NCBI GenBank assembly: GCA_035525055.1
Contig: DATLEZ010000048.1
Span: 1-38,084 of the forward strand
Source of the DNA: DATEEG01 sp035525055
GTDB taxonomy: Bacteria; Actinomycetota; Acidimicrobiia; Spongiisociales; ZC4RG35
Direction: 5' to 3'
DNA length: 38,084 nucleotides
In this document: positions 30,296 to 38,084 of the stretch, piece after piece
Layout of the letters: every line of letters begins with the position of its first letter
Position numbering within the stretch: the stretch's first letter is position 1
Notes under the pieces: generated by a model
What the model was told of the DNA's origin: nothing
The model's input: the letters and a program-made list of their open reading frames with translations, nothing else
Database searches by the model: none
Position numbers and translations under genes: made by a program

Positions 30296-32052
30296 GCATC
30301 CCCTCTCTAGCCCCGGCACCCCTCACGCCGTTTCCTCTCGATGTGCTGATGGGTCGAATCGTCCACGAATGGGAAACCCGGTCACGGATCTTCGACTTGC
30401 CCACCGCCAGGTTCTGGTCGCCGGACCCTGCCGTCGATCTCTCCTTCTCTTTCCTTGGTCGCCAAGCGGCGACACCGATCGGCCCCGCCGCCGGTCCTCA
30501 CAGCCAAATGGCCCAAAACATCATCCTCGCCTGGCTGGGCGGCGCCCGTCTCTTCGAGTTGAAGACGGTGCAAGTGCTCGACGACCTCGTGATCAACCGT
30601 CCCTGCATCGACATGCAAACCATCGGCTACAACATCGAGTGGAGCCAGGAGCTGACGGTGGCGGCCTCGCTGGAGGAGTACGTCAAGGCGTGGATGGCGA
30701 TCCACCTGCTCCGCCAATGGGAACCGCTGCGAGAGCACATCGGCGCCACTCCCGGCGCTCACGTCTTCGACATGTCGGTTGGGTACGACCTGGCCGGCAT
30801 CTCGACCGACAAAGTCGCCGGGTTCATCGACGGACTAAAGGACGCGACCCGGGTCATCGAACGACTGCGCCCGTCGATTCCCGAGCCCTTTCGGGGGATG
30901 GCCGATCTCGACTTCGCGCCGGGAATTGCCGACACCGTCACCCTCTCGACGTTCCACGGATGCCCTCCGGAGGAAATCGATCAGATCACCCGCCATCTGA
31001 TGACGCGGCACGAGGTCGATGTGATCGTCAAGCTCAACCCGACTTTGCTGGGATTCGACGGCGTCGACGAAATCCTTCACGGCGATCTTGGCTACGACGA
31101 GGTGGTGCTTCGCAAAGAAGCCTTCGCGGCCGACCTCCAGTTCGATCAGGCGTTGGATCTCATCGTCGGCCTTCAGGACTTCGCGGCGAGACAAGGTCGT
31201 CGTTTCGGGATCAAGCTGACCAACACCCTCGTTGTTGCCAATCACAAGGGCTTCATGCCCGACGACCCGATGTACCTATCCGGACCGCCGCTCCATGTTC
31301 TCGCCACGGGGGTCCTCGACAAGCTGATGGCGGCCCTACCGGGAGCTCTGGCCACCGACGGGGGCTTGATCCAGGTCAGCTTCTCGGCCGGGGTCAACAA
31401 GGAGAACGTGTCCGAGACGATCGGGATGGGGGTGGTGCCGGCCACGATCTGTTCAGATCTGCTCAAGCCAGGCGGCTATGGACGGCTGGAGCCGACTCTG
31501 CGGCGCCTCAGCGAGGACCTGAAGGCGGCATCGTGCTTCGACCTCGATTCCTGGCGAAGCCATCGAGCCGACCTCGCGCTTCAGTCCGGTCATAGACATC
31601 CTGTCGCGGCCCATCTCGACGAGGTACGAAAGGCCGAGGCCTATCGGAAGGAAGGCAACCTCAAGCTGCCCCGGGAGGTCGACCACACGCTGCAGATGTG
31701 GGGTTGTGTCGCCTGCAACTTTTGCGTCACCGTGTGCCCGAATGACGCCTTCTTCCGCCTGCCGACTCCCGAGGGTTCGGGCCTGGATGGACGCCAGCAG
31801 TACTTGCTGTTTGCCGAACTCTGTAACGAGTGCGGCAACTGCATGGTCTTCTGTCCCGAGGAGGGCGACCCGGCCATCATCAAACCCAAGCTCTACCTGG
31901 ACCGCGATCGGTTCGAAGCTGTATCAGGCCAGGCCTTCCTCGTGGAGGGCCGCGGGGAGAATCTCAGGGTGACGTCAAGCGCCGGTTGGGAAATCGAAAT
32001 CCCCCTCCTGACCGACCTCCTCCGCGCCCGGGAAGGCCTCCCCCTCCGGTGA
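30292..32052 (+). CDS. ygfK: YgfK-like iron-sulfur oxidoreductase, short form (dihydroorotate-dehydrogenase-like domain plus two [4Fe-4S] clusters)
   Basis: A 586-residue relative of E. coli YgfK (about 1030 residues). Residues about 1-430 form a TIM-barrel domain like dihydroorotate/dihydropyrimidine dehydrogenase, expected to bind FMN: FLGRQAATPIGPAAGPHSQM, ELKTVQVL, TFHGCPPEEIDQI, VIVKLNPTLLGF, IKLTNTLVVANHKGFMP. The C-terminal part carries two ferredoxin-type clusters: Cys472, 475, 478, 482 (CVACNFCVTVCPNDAF) and Cys511, 514, 517, 521 (CNECGNCMVFCPEEGD). The GltD-like FAD/NAD(P)H module that makes up the extra length of E. coli YgfK is absent. The start is ATG 30292, overlapping the ssnA stop; the frame is open further upstream but within ssnA. 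It probably reduces, or exchanges electrons with, a purine-derived ring; an outside electron partner is required. Confidence 0.87.
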   Translation: MSIPSLAPAPLTPFPLDVLMGRIVHEWETRSRIFDLPTARFWSPDPAVDLSFSFLGRQAATPIGPAAGPHSQMAQNIILAWLGGARLFELKTVQVLDDLVINRPCIDMQTIGYNIEWSQELTVAASLEEYVKAWMAIHLLRQWEPLREHIGATPGAHVFDMSVGYDLAGISTDKVAGFIDGLKDATRVIERLRPSIPEPFRGMADLDFAPGIADTVTLSTFHGCPPEEIDQITRHLMTRHEVDVIVKLNPTLLGFDGVDEILHGDLGYDEVVLRKEAFAADLQFDQALDLIVGLQDFAARQGRRFGIKLTNTLVVANHKGFMPDDPMYLSGPPLHVLATGVLDKLMAALPGALATDGGLIQVSFSAGVNKENVSETIGMGVVPATICSDLLKPGGYGRLEPTLRRLSEDLKAASCFDLDSWRSHRADLALQSGHRHPVAAHLDEVRKAEAYRKEGNLKLPREVDHTLQMWGCVACNFCVTVCPNDAFFRLPTPEGSGLDGRQQYLLFAELCNECGNCMVFCPEEGDPAIIKPKLYLDRDRFEAVSGQAFLVEGRGENLRVTSSAGWEIEIPLLTDLLRAREGLPLR

Positions 32053-32060
32053 AAAACGTG

Positions 32061-32107
32061 AACCTAATGCTATGTCCGGCGGAAAGCGCACGACATAGCA
32101 TTAGGTT
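32061..32107. terminator. 16-bp perfect hairpin after ygfK
   Basis: Arms AACCTAATGCTATGTC (32061-32076) and GACATAGCATTAGGTT (32092-32107), loop 15 nt, starting 8 nt after the ygfK stop. The arms are A/T-rich for this genome, unlike a GC-rich intrinsic stem, and no T-tract follows apart from TTT within the right end. It separates ygfK from the MFS gene (start 32141). Terminator or operator; both readings are open. Confidence 0.6.
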
Positions 32108-32140
32108 TCGGGTGGAACCGGACGGGCCATACTGCACCGT

Positions 32141-33349
32141 GTGTCGTTGCCAGCCGAGGGGTTCCGGATTCGTTCGCTGGCACTTCCGGTCTATCTCCCG
32201 ACGTTCCTGTTTGCCGTCGGTCAGGGGGCAGCGATACCGATCTTGCCGCTCCTCGCCCTCGACATGGGACTGTCGGTCCCGATTGCCGGATTGCTGGTAG
32301 GTCTGCGGGCGTTCGGCAACCTGTTGTTCGACATTCCCGCGGGAATACTCGTCTCCCGGTTTGGTGAGCGGAAGGCAATGATGTTCGGAGCAGGCCTTCT
32401 CTCGTTGGTTGCTGCAGGTATCGGGACCCGCCCTCCGCTGGCTCTCCTGATTGTCTTCGTGTTGTTGATGGGTGCGGCCTGGTCGATCTGGCTGCTGGCC
32501 CGACTCTCGTATGCCACCGAGGTTTCACCGCTCCAACACCGTGGCCGGGTCATGTCGATGATGGGTGGGGCCACCCGGATCGGCCATTTTGTAGGCCCGC
32601 TCCTGGGTGGACTCGCTGTTGTGTTCTTCGGGCTGTCCTCGGCATTCTTCGTGCAAGCGCTGCTGGCTGTTGGAGCCGCGATTGTCCTCTACCGGGTTTC
32701 GCCGCTCGGGGGCACAGACCGAAACGCCGACCGAACATCGTTGAGGGTGGTCGGTCGGGTTCTGCGCGACCACCGCCGAATCTTCGCCACCGCCGGCCTC
32801 GTGACTATCGCTATCCAGATCGTCCGAACCTCCAAGGACGCGATGATCCCCCTCTGGGGGAACCACATCGGCCTCACCCCGGGCCAGATTTCGTTGATCT
32901 TCGGGCTGGCCTACGCCGCCGATATGACCCTGTTCTACCCCGTCGGCGTCGTCATGGATCGATTTGGTCGCAAGTGGGCGGGCGTGCCGTGCCTGGTGAT
33001 GGTCTCCGTTGGCTTGATCGTCATTCCCTTCACTCGCGACTTCGTAGCGCTGCTCCTGGCGGGCTTGCTGATCGGCTTCGGAAACGGGCTCGGGGCGGGT
33101 ATCAATATGACTCTCGGCTCCGACTTCTCCCCGCGGGGGCGGAGGGCCGAGTTCCTCGGCGCATGGCGCCTGATTGCCGATGTCGGTTCGGTTAGCGGGC
33201 CGTTGCTGATCGCTGCCGTCACCTCGGCGGCCTCCCTGGCGGCGGCCGGGTTTTTTGCGGCGGCGATCGGCGTGACCGGGGCTGGAATTCTCGGGTGGTT
33301 CGTTCCGGAGACCTTGCTGCCGCCGGAATCCGTCATCGAGGACACGTGA
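32141..33349 (+). CDS. Major facilitator superfamily transporter
   Basis: Twelve-helix membrane transporter of 402 residues. MFS signature motif A appears after helix 2 as DIPAGILVSRFGERKAMM and again, in degenerate form, in the second half as GVVMDRFGRKWAG, matching the two-fold repeat of the fold. A RAFGNLLFD segment and the SPLQHRGRVMSMMGGATRIG loop are typical of drug/sugar exporter-like members. The substrate cannot be told; position right after ssnA-ygfK suggests uptake or efflux of an island compound, but a hairpin and a separate promoter-like CATACT box (32128-32133, 7 nt before the GTG start) argue for separate transcription. The start is GTG 32141, giving SLPAEGFRIRSLALPVYLPT at the N-terminus. 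Confidence 0.9.
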   Translation: MSLPAEGFRIRSLALPVYLPTFLFAVGQGAAIPILPLLALDMGLSVPIAGLLVGLRAFGNLLFDIPAGILVSRFGERKAMMFGAGLLSLVAAGIGTRPPLALLIVFVLLMGAAWSIWLLARLSYATEVSPLQHRGRVMSMMGGATRIGHFVGPLLGGLAVVFFGLSSAFFVQALLAVGAAIVLYRVSPLGGTDRNADRTSLRVVGRVLRDHRRIFATAGLVTIAIQIVRTSKDAMIPLWGNHIGLTPGQISLIFGLAYAADMTLFYPVGVVMDRFGRKWAGVPCLVMVSVGLIVIPFTRDFVALLLAGLLIGFGNGLGAGINMTLGSDFSPRGRRAEFLGAWRLIADVGSVSGPLLIAAVTSAASLAAAGFFAAAIGVTGAGILGWFVPETLLPPESVIEDT

Positions 33350-33403
33350 GTCCGGTCAATGAAATCGGCTGTGAGCTCAGGCCGGGGATGCAAGACTGGA
33401 TCC

Positions 33404-33949
33404 ATGAGGCATTTCACAATTAGCGAACTCGAGGCAGGGATCGACCGTGTCCTCGACGCCCCCGCCGAGTCCGGCGTCCTGTCACTGATCGTCCGGCGAC
33501 CCTCCGAAGATGAGAGAGAGGTGCTCGAGGTCGGGCAACTGGATCTCACCGAAGGGTTGCGGGGTGACAGCTGGAGGCTGCAGACAGCGTCCGCCGAGGG
33601 CGTGCGCGACCCGTACAACCAGATCAACGTCATGAGCGCCAGGGCCATCTCCCTCATTGCCGGCGAGCCGGAGCGTTGGCAGCTGGCCGGCGATCAGCTC
33701 TACCTCGACTTCGACATCAGCCAAGACAACCTTCCGGCCGGATCCCACCTTGCCATCGGCGAGACCGTGATCGAGGTGTCGGCGATGCCACACACGGGCT
33801 GTCAGAAGTTCTCGCAGCGTTTCGGGGTCGACGCCCTTCGTTTCGTCAACTCCGAGGCGGGTCGCAAGCTCCGGTTGCGGGGCTTCAACGCTCGGGTCAT
33901 TGTTCCGGGCACAATCCGAACGGGTGACCCCGTTCGCAGGCAAGCATGA
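33404..33949 (+). CDS. MOSC-domain protein
   Basis: A 181-residue stand-alone MOSC protein. The beta-barrel fold of this family binds sulfur via a conserved Cys, seen here in MPHTGCQKFSQRFG, and the family includes the C-terminal part of molybdenum cofactor sulfurase. Other features: YNQINVMSARAISLIAG, LAGDQLYLDFDIS and LPAGSHLAIGETVIEV, all typical of the short MOSC group. An ATG 45 nt upstream (33359) is also in frame; I prefer 33404 because RHFTISELEAGID is the normal family N-terminus. It overlaps the next gene by 4 nt. A role in supplying the sulfido ligand that xanthine dehydrogenase-type enzymes need is attractive given the two Mo hydroxylases nearby, but unproven; detoxification with the neighbouring DinB protein is the alternative. 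Confidence 0.85.
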   Translation: MRHFTISELEAGIDRVLDAPAESGVLSLIVRRPSEDEREVLEVGQLDLTEGLRGDSWRLQTASAEGVRDPYNQINVMSARAISLIAGEPERWQLAGDQLYLDFDISQDNLPAGSHLAIGETVIEVSAMPHTGCQKFSQRFGVDALRFVNSEAGRKLRLRGFNARVIVPGTIRTGDPVRRQA

Positions 33950-34455
33950 ACACAAGCGAAGTTTTTCTCGAGACGTTCGGGCGGATCAGCCAGCTGGTCC
34001 GGCAATCGGTGGCCGGGGCGGACGCGGAAGGTCTCTCCTACCGCCCCGAACCTGGCGCCAATTCGATCGCCTGGCTGGCCTGGCACCTGACCCGGACTCA
34101 GGATGATCACGTCTCCGAAATCGCCGGGATCGATCAGGCCTGGATCGCCGAAGGCTGGCACGACCGGTTCGGAATGGAAGCCGACCCCCACAACACCGGC
34201 TACGGCCATGGCCCGGATCAAGTAGCGGCGATCCTGGCCGATCCCGAGCTGCTTCTCGCCCATCATGAGGCCGTCGCCGGCAGAACCGCGACATATCTTG
34301 CGAAGGTGGACGACGCCGAATTGGACCGAATCATCGATCGGTCCTATGACCCACCCGTCACCGTCGGGGTGCGGTTGGTGAGCGTCATCAGTGACAACAT
34401 TCAGCACGCCGGCCAGGCCCGCTATCTGCGAGGAATTGTCGATCGCCTGGGCTGA
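33946..34455 (+). CDS. DinB/DUF664 family protein (putative thiol-dependent enzyme)
   Basis: A 169-residue four-helix-bundle protein of the DinB/DUF664 family. The putative metal-binding histidines are seen in AWHLTRTQDDHV (helix 2) and in DNIQHAGQARYLRGI (final helix), the usual three-His pattern. Actinobacterial members include mycothiol-dependent maleylpyruvate isomerase and S-transferases, so a thiol-dependent detoxification or isomerisation is the best guess. The ATG at 33946 overlaps the MOSC stop (ATGA), making a two-gene operon. No further function can be read. Confidence 0.85.
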   Translation: MNTSEVFLETFGRISQLVRQSVAGADAEGLSYRPEPGANSIAWLAWHLTRTQDDHVSEIAGIDQAWIAEGWHDRFGMEADPHNTGYGHGPDQVAAILADPELLLAHHEAVAGRTATYLAKVDDAELDRIIDRSYDPPVTVGVRLVSVISDNIQHAGQARYLRGIVDRLG

Positions 34456-34597
34456 ACAATGAGCTGATGATTGCGGTAGGGCCGGGTGGATGACGACCAT
34501 TCTGCTGGGCGAGGCGAGAGCCGAGGGGTAGGACACTCGAGCCGATCTGTCCGTTTTTGTGCGTCGGAGGAGCCCCACCCCTTAACCCGGGCCTTTT
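34456..34597. other. Intergenic DNA upstream of the ribosomal promoter
   Basis: Gap between the DinB gene and the promoter of the rpsL operon; the whole gap to rpsL is 359 nt. I see no gene, tRNA or strong hairpin in this part. The stretch CGGGCCTTTTTTG (34588-34600) has a T-run but is not preceded by a convincing stem, so I do not call it a terminator. Confidence 0.5.
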
Positions 34598-34627
34598 TTG
34601 ACCTAGTGCATCCGGTTCTCGTATACT
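34598..34627 (+). promoter_or_regulatory. Promoter of the rpsL-rpsG-fusA operon
   Basis: TTGACC at 34598-34603 as -35 and TATACT at 34622-34627 as -10, with an 18-nt spacer; predicted transcription start near 34634. This is the best sigma-70-type promoter in the window, as expected for a ribosomal operon. It predicts an rpsL leader of about 180 nt. Confidence 0.75.
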
Positions 34628-34633
34628 TTCGTC

Positions 34634-34814
34634 GTGGTCTTTGACCTCATCCCCCGTTCCTAGGGGGCTCCCTGGTGGAGTGATCCCCCCGGAGCTAACC
34701 GGACGAGCGGGTCACCCAACATACGGGTCGGCAATTTGGGCGTTCGCGTCCAGATGCCGATTGTGCGCGTAAGCGGGCGTTTTCGCCCGATTCCGCCCCA
34801 CTAGCAGGAGCAAC
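34634..34814 (+). promoter_or_regulatory. Structured 5' leader of rpsL
   Basis: About 180 nt of untranslated leader. Hairpins: CCCCC(34651-34655)/GGGGG(34663-34667); an alternative pairing of GGGGG 34663-34667 with CCCCC near 34685-34690; and a tight CGGGCG-TTTT-CGCCCG stem-loop at 34774-34789. The first two cannot form together, which is compatible with attenuation or ribosomal-protein feedback. The Shine-Dalgarno AGGAG (34806-34810) stands 4 nt before the rpsL ATG. Folding was judged by eye. Confidence 0.45.
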
Positions 34815-35186
34815 ATGCCGACGATCGAGCAGCTTGTCCGCGAGGGCAGGCAGCCAAAGTTGAAGAAAGCGAAGACGGCCGCCCTGGCCGGCGCCCCCCA
34901 ACGACGGGGGGTCTGCACCCGCGTGTACACCGTCACCCCGAAGAAGCCGAACTCGGCTCTTCGCAAAGTTTGCCGCGTGCGTCTCTCCAACGGGATCGAG
35001 ATCACTGCCTATATCCCCGGTGAGGGCCACAACCTCCAGGAACACTCGATCGTGCTGGTTCGCGGTGGCCGCGTCCGCGACCTGCCGGGGGTCCGCTACA
35101 AGGTCATCCGGGGCACCCTCGACGCCGCCGGAGTCAAGAACCGCAAGCAGGCTCGTTCCCGCTACGGGGCCAAGAGGGAGAAGTAG
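34815..35186 (+). CDS. rpsL: 30S ribosomal protein S12
   Basis: Decoding-centre protein S12, 123 residues, full length. PTIEQLVREGR at the start, KTAALAGAPQRRGVCTRVYT, the decoding loop TPKKPNSALRKV with Lys43 intact, then AYIPGEGHNLQEHS and GGRVRDLPGVRYK. Residue 88 is Arg (codon 35076-35078) where most bacteria have Lys; in mycobacteria a Lys88Arg change gives streptomycin resistance. The C-terminal VKNRKQARSRYGAKREK is normal. ATG start with a good Shine-Dalgarno. Its stop is followed without any gap by the rpsG ATG. Confidence 0.98.
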   Translation: MPTIEQLVREGRQPKLKKAKTAALAGAPQRRGVCTRVYTVTPKKPNSALRKVCRVRLSNGIEITAYIPGEGHNLQEHSIVLVRGGRVRDLPGVRYKVIRGTLDAAGVKNRKQARSRYGAKREK

Positions 35187-35654
35187 ATGAGAAGAGCTCC
35201 CGCCCAGAAGCGCAAGATCGAGCCCGATCCGGTATTTCGCAACGTCCTCGTCAGCCAGGTGATCAACAAGGTCCTCTGGAAGGGGAAGAAGGACGTCGCC
35301 CGTACGATCGTTTACGACGCCCTCGAAATCGTCGAGCGCCGCTCGGGACAAGATCCCGTCACTGTCCTCAAGAGGGCGGTCGACAACATCAGACCCAACG
35401 TCGAGGTTCGCTCCCGCCGGGTCGGTGGCGCTTCATATCAGGTCCCCGTCGAGGTGCCGCCCCGTCGGGCCGGCTCACTCGCCATTCGCTGGCTGGTCGG
35501 GTTTGCCCGCCGCCGCAAGGAGCACACCATGGGTGAGCGCCTCGCTTACGAGATTCTCGACGCCGCCAACAACACCGGGGCGGCAGTCAAGCGCAAGGAA
35601 GACATCCACAAGATGGCGGAGTCCAACAAGGCCTTCGCCCACTACCGCTGGTAA
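35187..35654 (+). CDS. rpsG: 30S ribosomal protein S7
   Basis: S7 binds the 3' major domain of 16S rRNA and nucleates head assembly of the small subunit. The 155 residues are the full family length: RRAPAQKRKIEPDPVF, KVLWKGKKDVARTIVYDALE, ARRRKEHTMGERLAYEI and the C-terminal EDIHKMAESNKAFAHYRW. The ATG at 35187 directly follows the rpsL stop with no spacer, so the two are translated in a coupled way; E. coli has about 100 nt here, where S7 binds its own mRNA, and that site cannot exist in this genome. A 77-nt gap with a hairpin separates it from fusA. Confidence 0.98.
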   Translation: MRRAPAQKRKIEPDPVFRNVLVSQVINKVLWKGKKDVARTIVYDALEIVERRSGQDPVTVLKRAVDNIRPNVEVRSRRVGGASYQVPVEVPPRRAGSLAIRWLVGFARRRKEHTMGERLAYEILDAANNTGAAVKRKEDIHKMAESNKAFAHYRW

Positions 35655-35661
35655 CAGACCC

Positions 35662-35709
35662 TTCTTGTGACGCCTGGCCTACCGCAGAGGGGGCGAACCG
35701 TCACAAGAA
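35662..35709. terminator. Hairpin between rpsG and fusA
   Basis: Perfect 11-bp arms TTCTTGTGACG (35662-35672) and CGTCACAAGAA (35699-35709) with a 26-nt loop, starting 7 nt after the rpsG stop and ending 22 nt before the fusA ATG. It could attenuate, process, or allow feedback control of the downstream genes; a full terminator inside this operon is unlikely. Confidence 0.5.
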
Positions 35710-35731
35710 CGACAAGGAAATAGCGATTTAG

Positions 35732-37843
<2,112 letters not shown>

Positions 37844-37864
37844 CCCTCACGTCAGGAATCTCAA

Positions 37865-37921
37865 CCTCTCTCAAATCAGAAGGCCTCTCTCAAATCAGAA
37901 GGCCTCTCTCAAGTCAGAAAC
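37865..37921 (+). repeat. Tandem 19-bp repeat, three copies, between fusA and tuf
   Basis: The unit CCTCTCTCAAATCAGAAGG is repeated head to tail at 37865-37883, 37884-37902 and 37903-37921; the third copy has AAGTC in place of AAATC and a different last two bases. It fills most of the 102-nt fusA-tuf gap and ends 10 nt before the tuf Shine-Dalgarno AGGAGG (37931-37936). No stable hairpin is evident within the unit. Polymerase slippage is the likely origin; a regulatory role is possible. Confidence 0.9.
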
Positions 37922-37945
37922 ACGGATCCCAGGAGGATGTGAGCC

Positions 37946-38084
37946 ATGGGTAAGGCGAAGTTTGAGCGGACGAAGCCGCATGTGAATGTGGGGACGATGG
38001 GTCATATTGATCATGGGAAGACGACGTTGACGGCGGCGATTACGAAGGTGTTGGCGGAGCGGGTGCCGGGTAATAATTCGTTTA
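37946..38084 (+). CDS. tuf: Elongation factor Tu (3'-truncated by the window edge)
   Basis: First 46 codons of EF-Tu, the GTPase that brings aminoacyl-tRNA to the ribosome. GKAKFERTKPHVNVGTMGHI is the standard N-terminus and GHIDHGKTTLTAAIT holds the P-loop. ATG at 37946 with Shine-Dalgarno AGGAGG at 37931-37936. All 46 visible codons end in G or T; none ends in C or A, sharply unlike fusA and the other genes here, where C-ending codons dominate. The rest of the gene is outside the window, so its length and domain completeness cannot be judged. Confidence 0.97.
   Translation, partial: MGKAKFERTKPHVNVGTMGHIDHGKTTLTAAITKVLAERVPGNNSF

Noticed and set aside
34588..34600. Intrinsic terminator before the rpsL promoter (CCCGGGCCTTTTTTG)
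   Set aside because: The T-run is real but the preceding stem is only a few base pairs and part of the run belongs to the -35 element.

Overview
The window is one high-GC bacterial segment, most likely from an actinobacterium outside the well-studied orders (an Acidimicrobiia-like lineage is my best guess, not proven). The RpoB and RpoC sequences read as actinobacterial, and RpoC carries a charged coiled-coil insert near residues 135-215 of the kind typical of actinobacterial beta-prime subunits. GTG and TTG starts are frequent, and genes within clusters overlap by 4 nt (ATGA or GTGA).

Layout. Positions 1-7276 hold the 3' part of rpoB and all of rpoC. The right end (34.6-38.1 kb) holds rpsL-rpsG-fusA and the start of tuf, behind a strong promoter. 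About 27 kb of accessory and metabolic genes lies between these blocks. From left to right: a GNAT acetyltransferase; an adenine deaminase; an AbiEi-type regulator fused to DUF559; a five-gene minus-strand operon (beta-ureidopropionase-like amidohydrolase, small HTH regulator, guanine-deaminase-like enzyme, FAD/2Fe-2S subunit and Mo subunit of a molybdenum hydroxylase); an orphan histidine kinase; a 392-bp palindrome-rich repeat element; two overlapping minus-strand PLP-enzyme genes; serA-DUF1015; an N-carbamoyl-D-amino-acid hydrolase; an XdhD-like molybdenum hydroxylase with a cytochrome P450; a YCII protein; a YczE-like membrane protein; ssnA-ygfK; an MFS transporter; and MOSC-DinB.

How the genes fit together. 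Adenine deaminase, guanine-deaminase-like enzyme, two molybdenum hydroxylases, SsnA, YgfK, two nitrilase-family N-carbamoyl hydrolases and two fold-type II PLP enzymes form a plausible purine (or related N-heterocycle) catabolic island. It would deaminate and hydroxylate the base, open the rings, remove carbamoyl groups and release ammonia. The xdhD-ssnA-ygfK core matches the E. coli yge/ygf/xdhD locus. Here it lacks hydantoinase, YgeW and YgeY genes, and the flavin/NAD module of YgfK is absent.

The most interesting signal is a 15-bp palindromic site, TTKACR-N3-YGTAWA, found in front of four separate transcription units of the island (15841, 20805, 24374, 29256). It suggests one regulon, perhaps controlled by the local HTH protein. 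Also notable are the complete absence of C- or A-ending codons in the visible part of tuf, Arg at RpsL position 88, a set of perfect gene-end inverted repeats without U-tracts, and several probable leaderless starts. No tRNA, rRNA or CRISPR array was seen.
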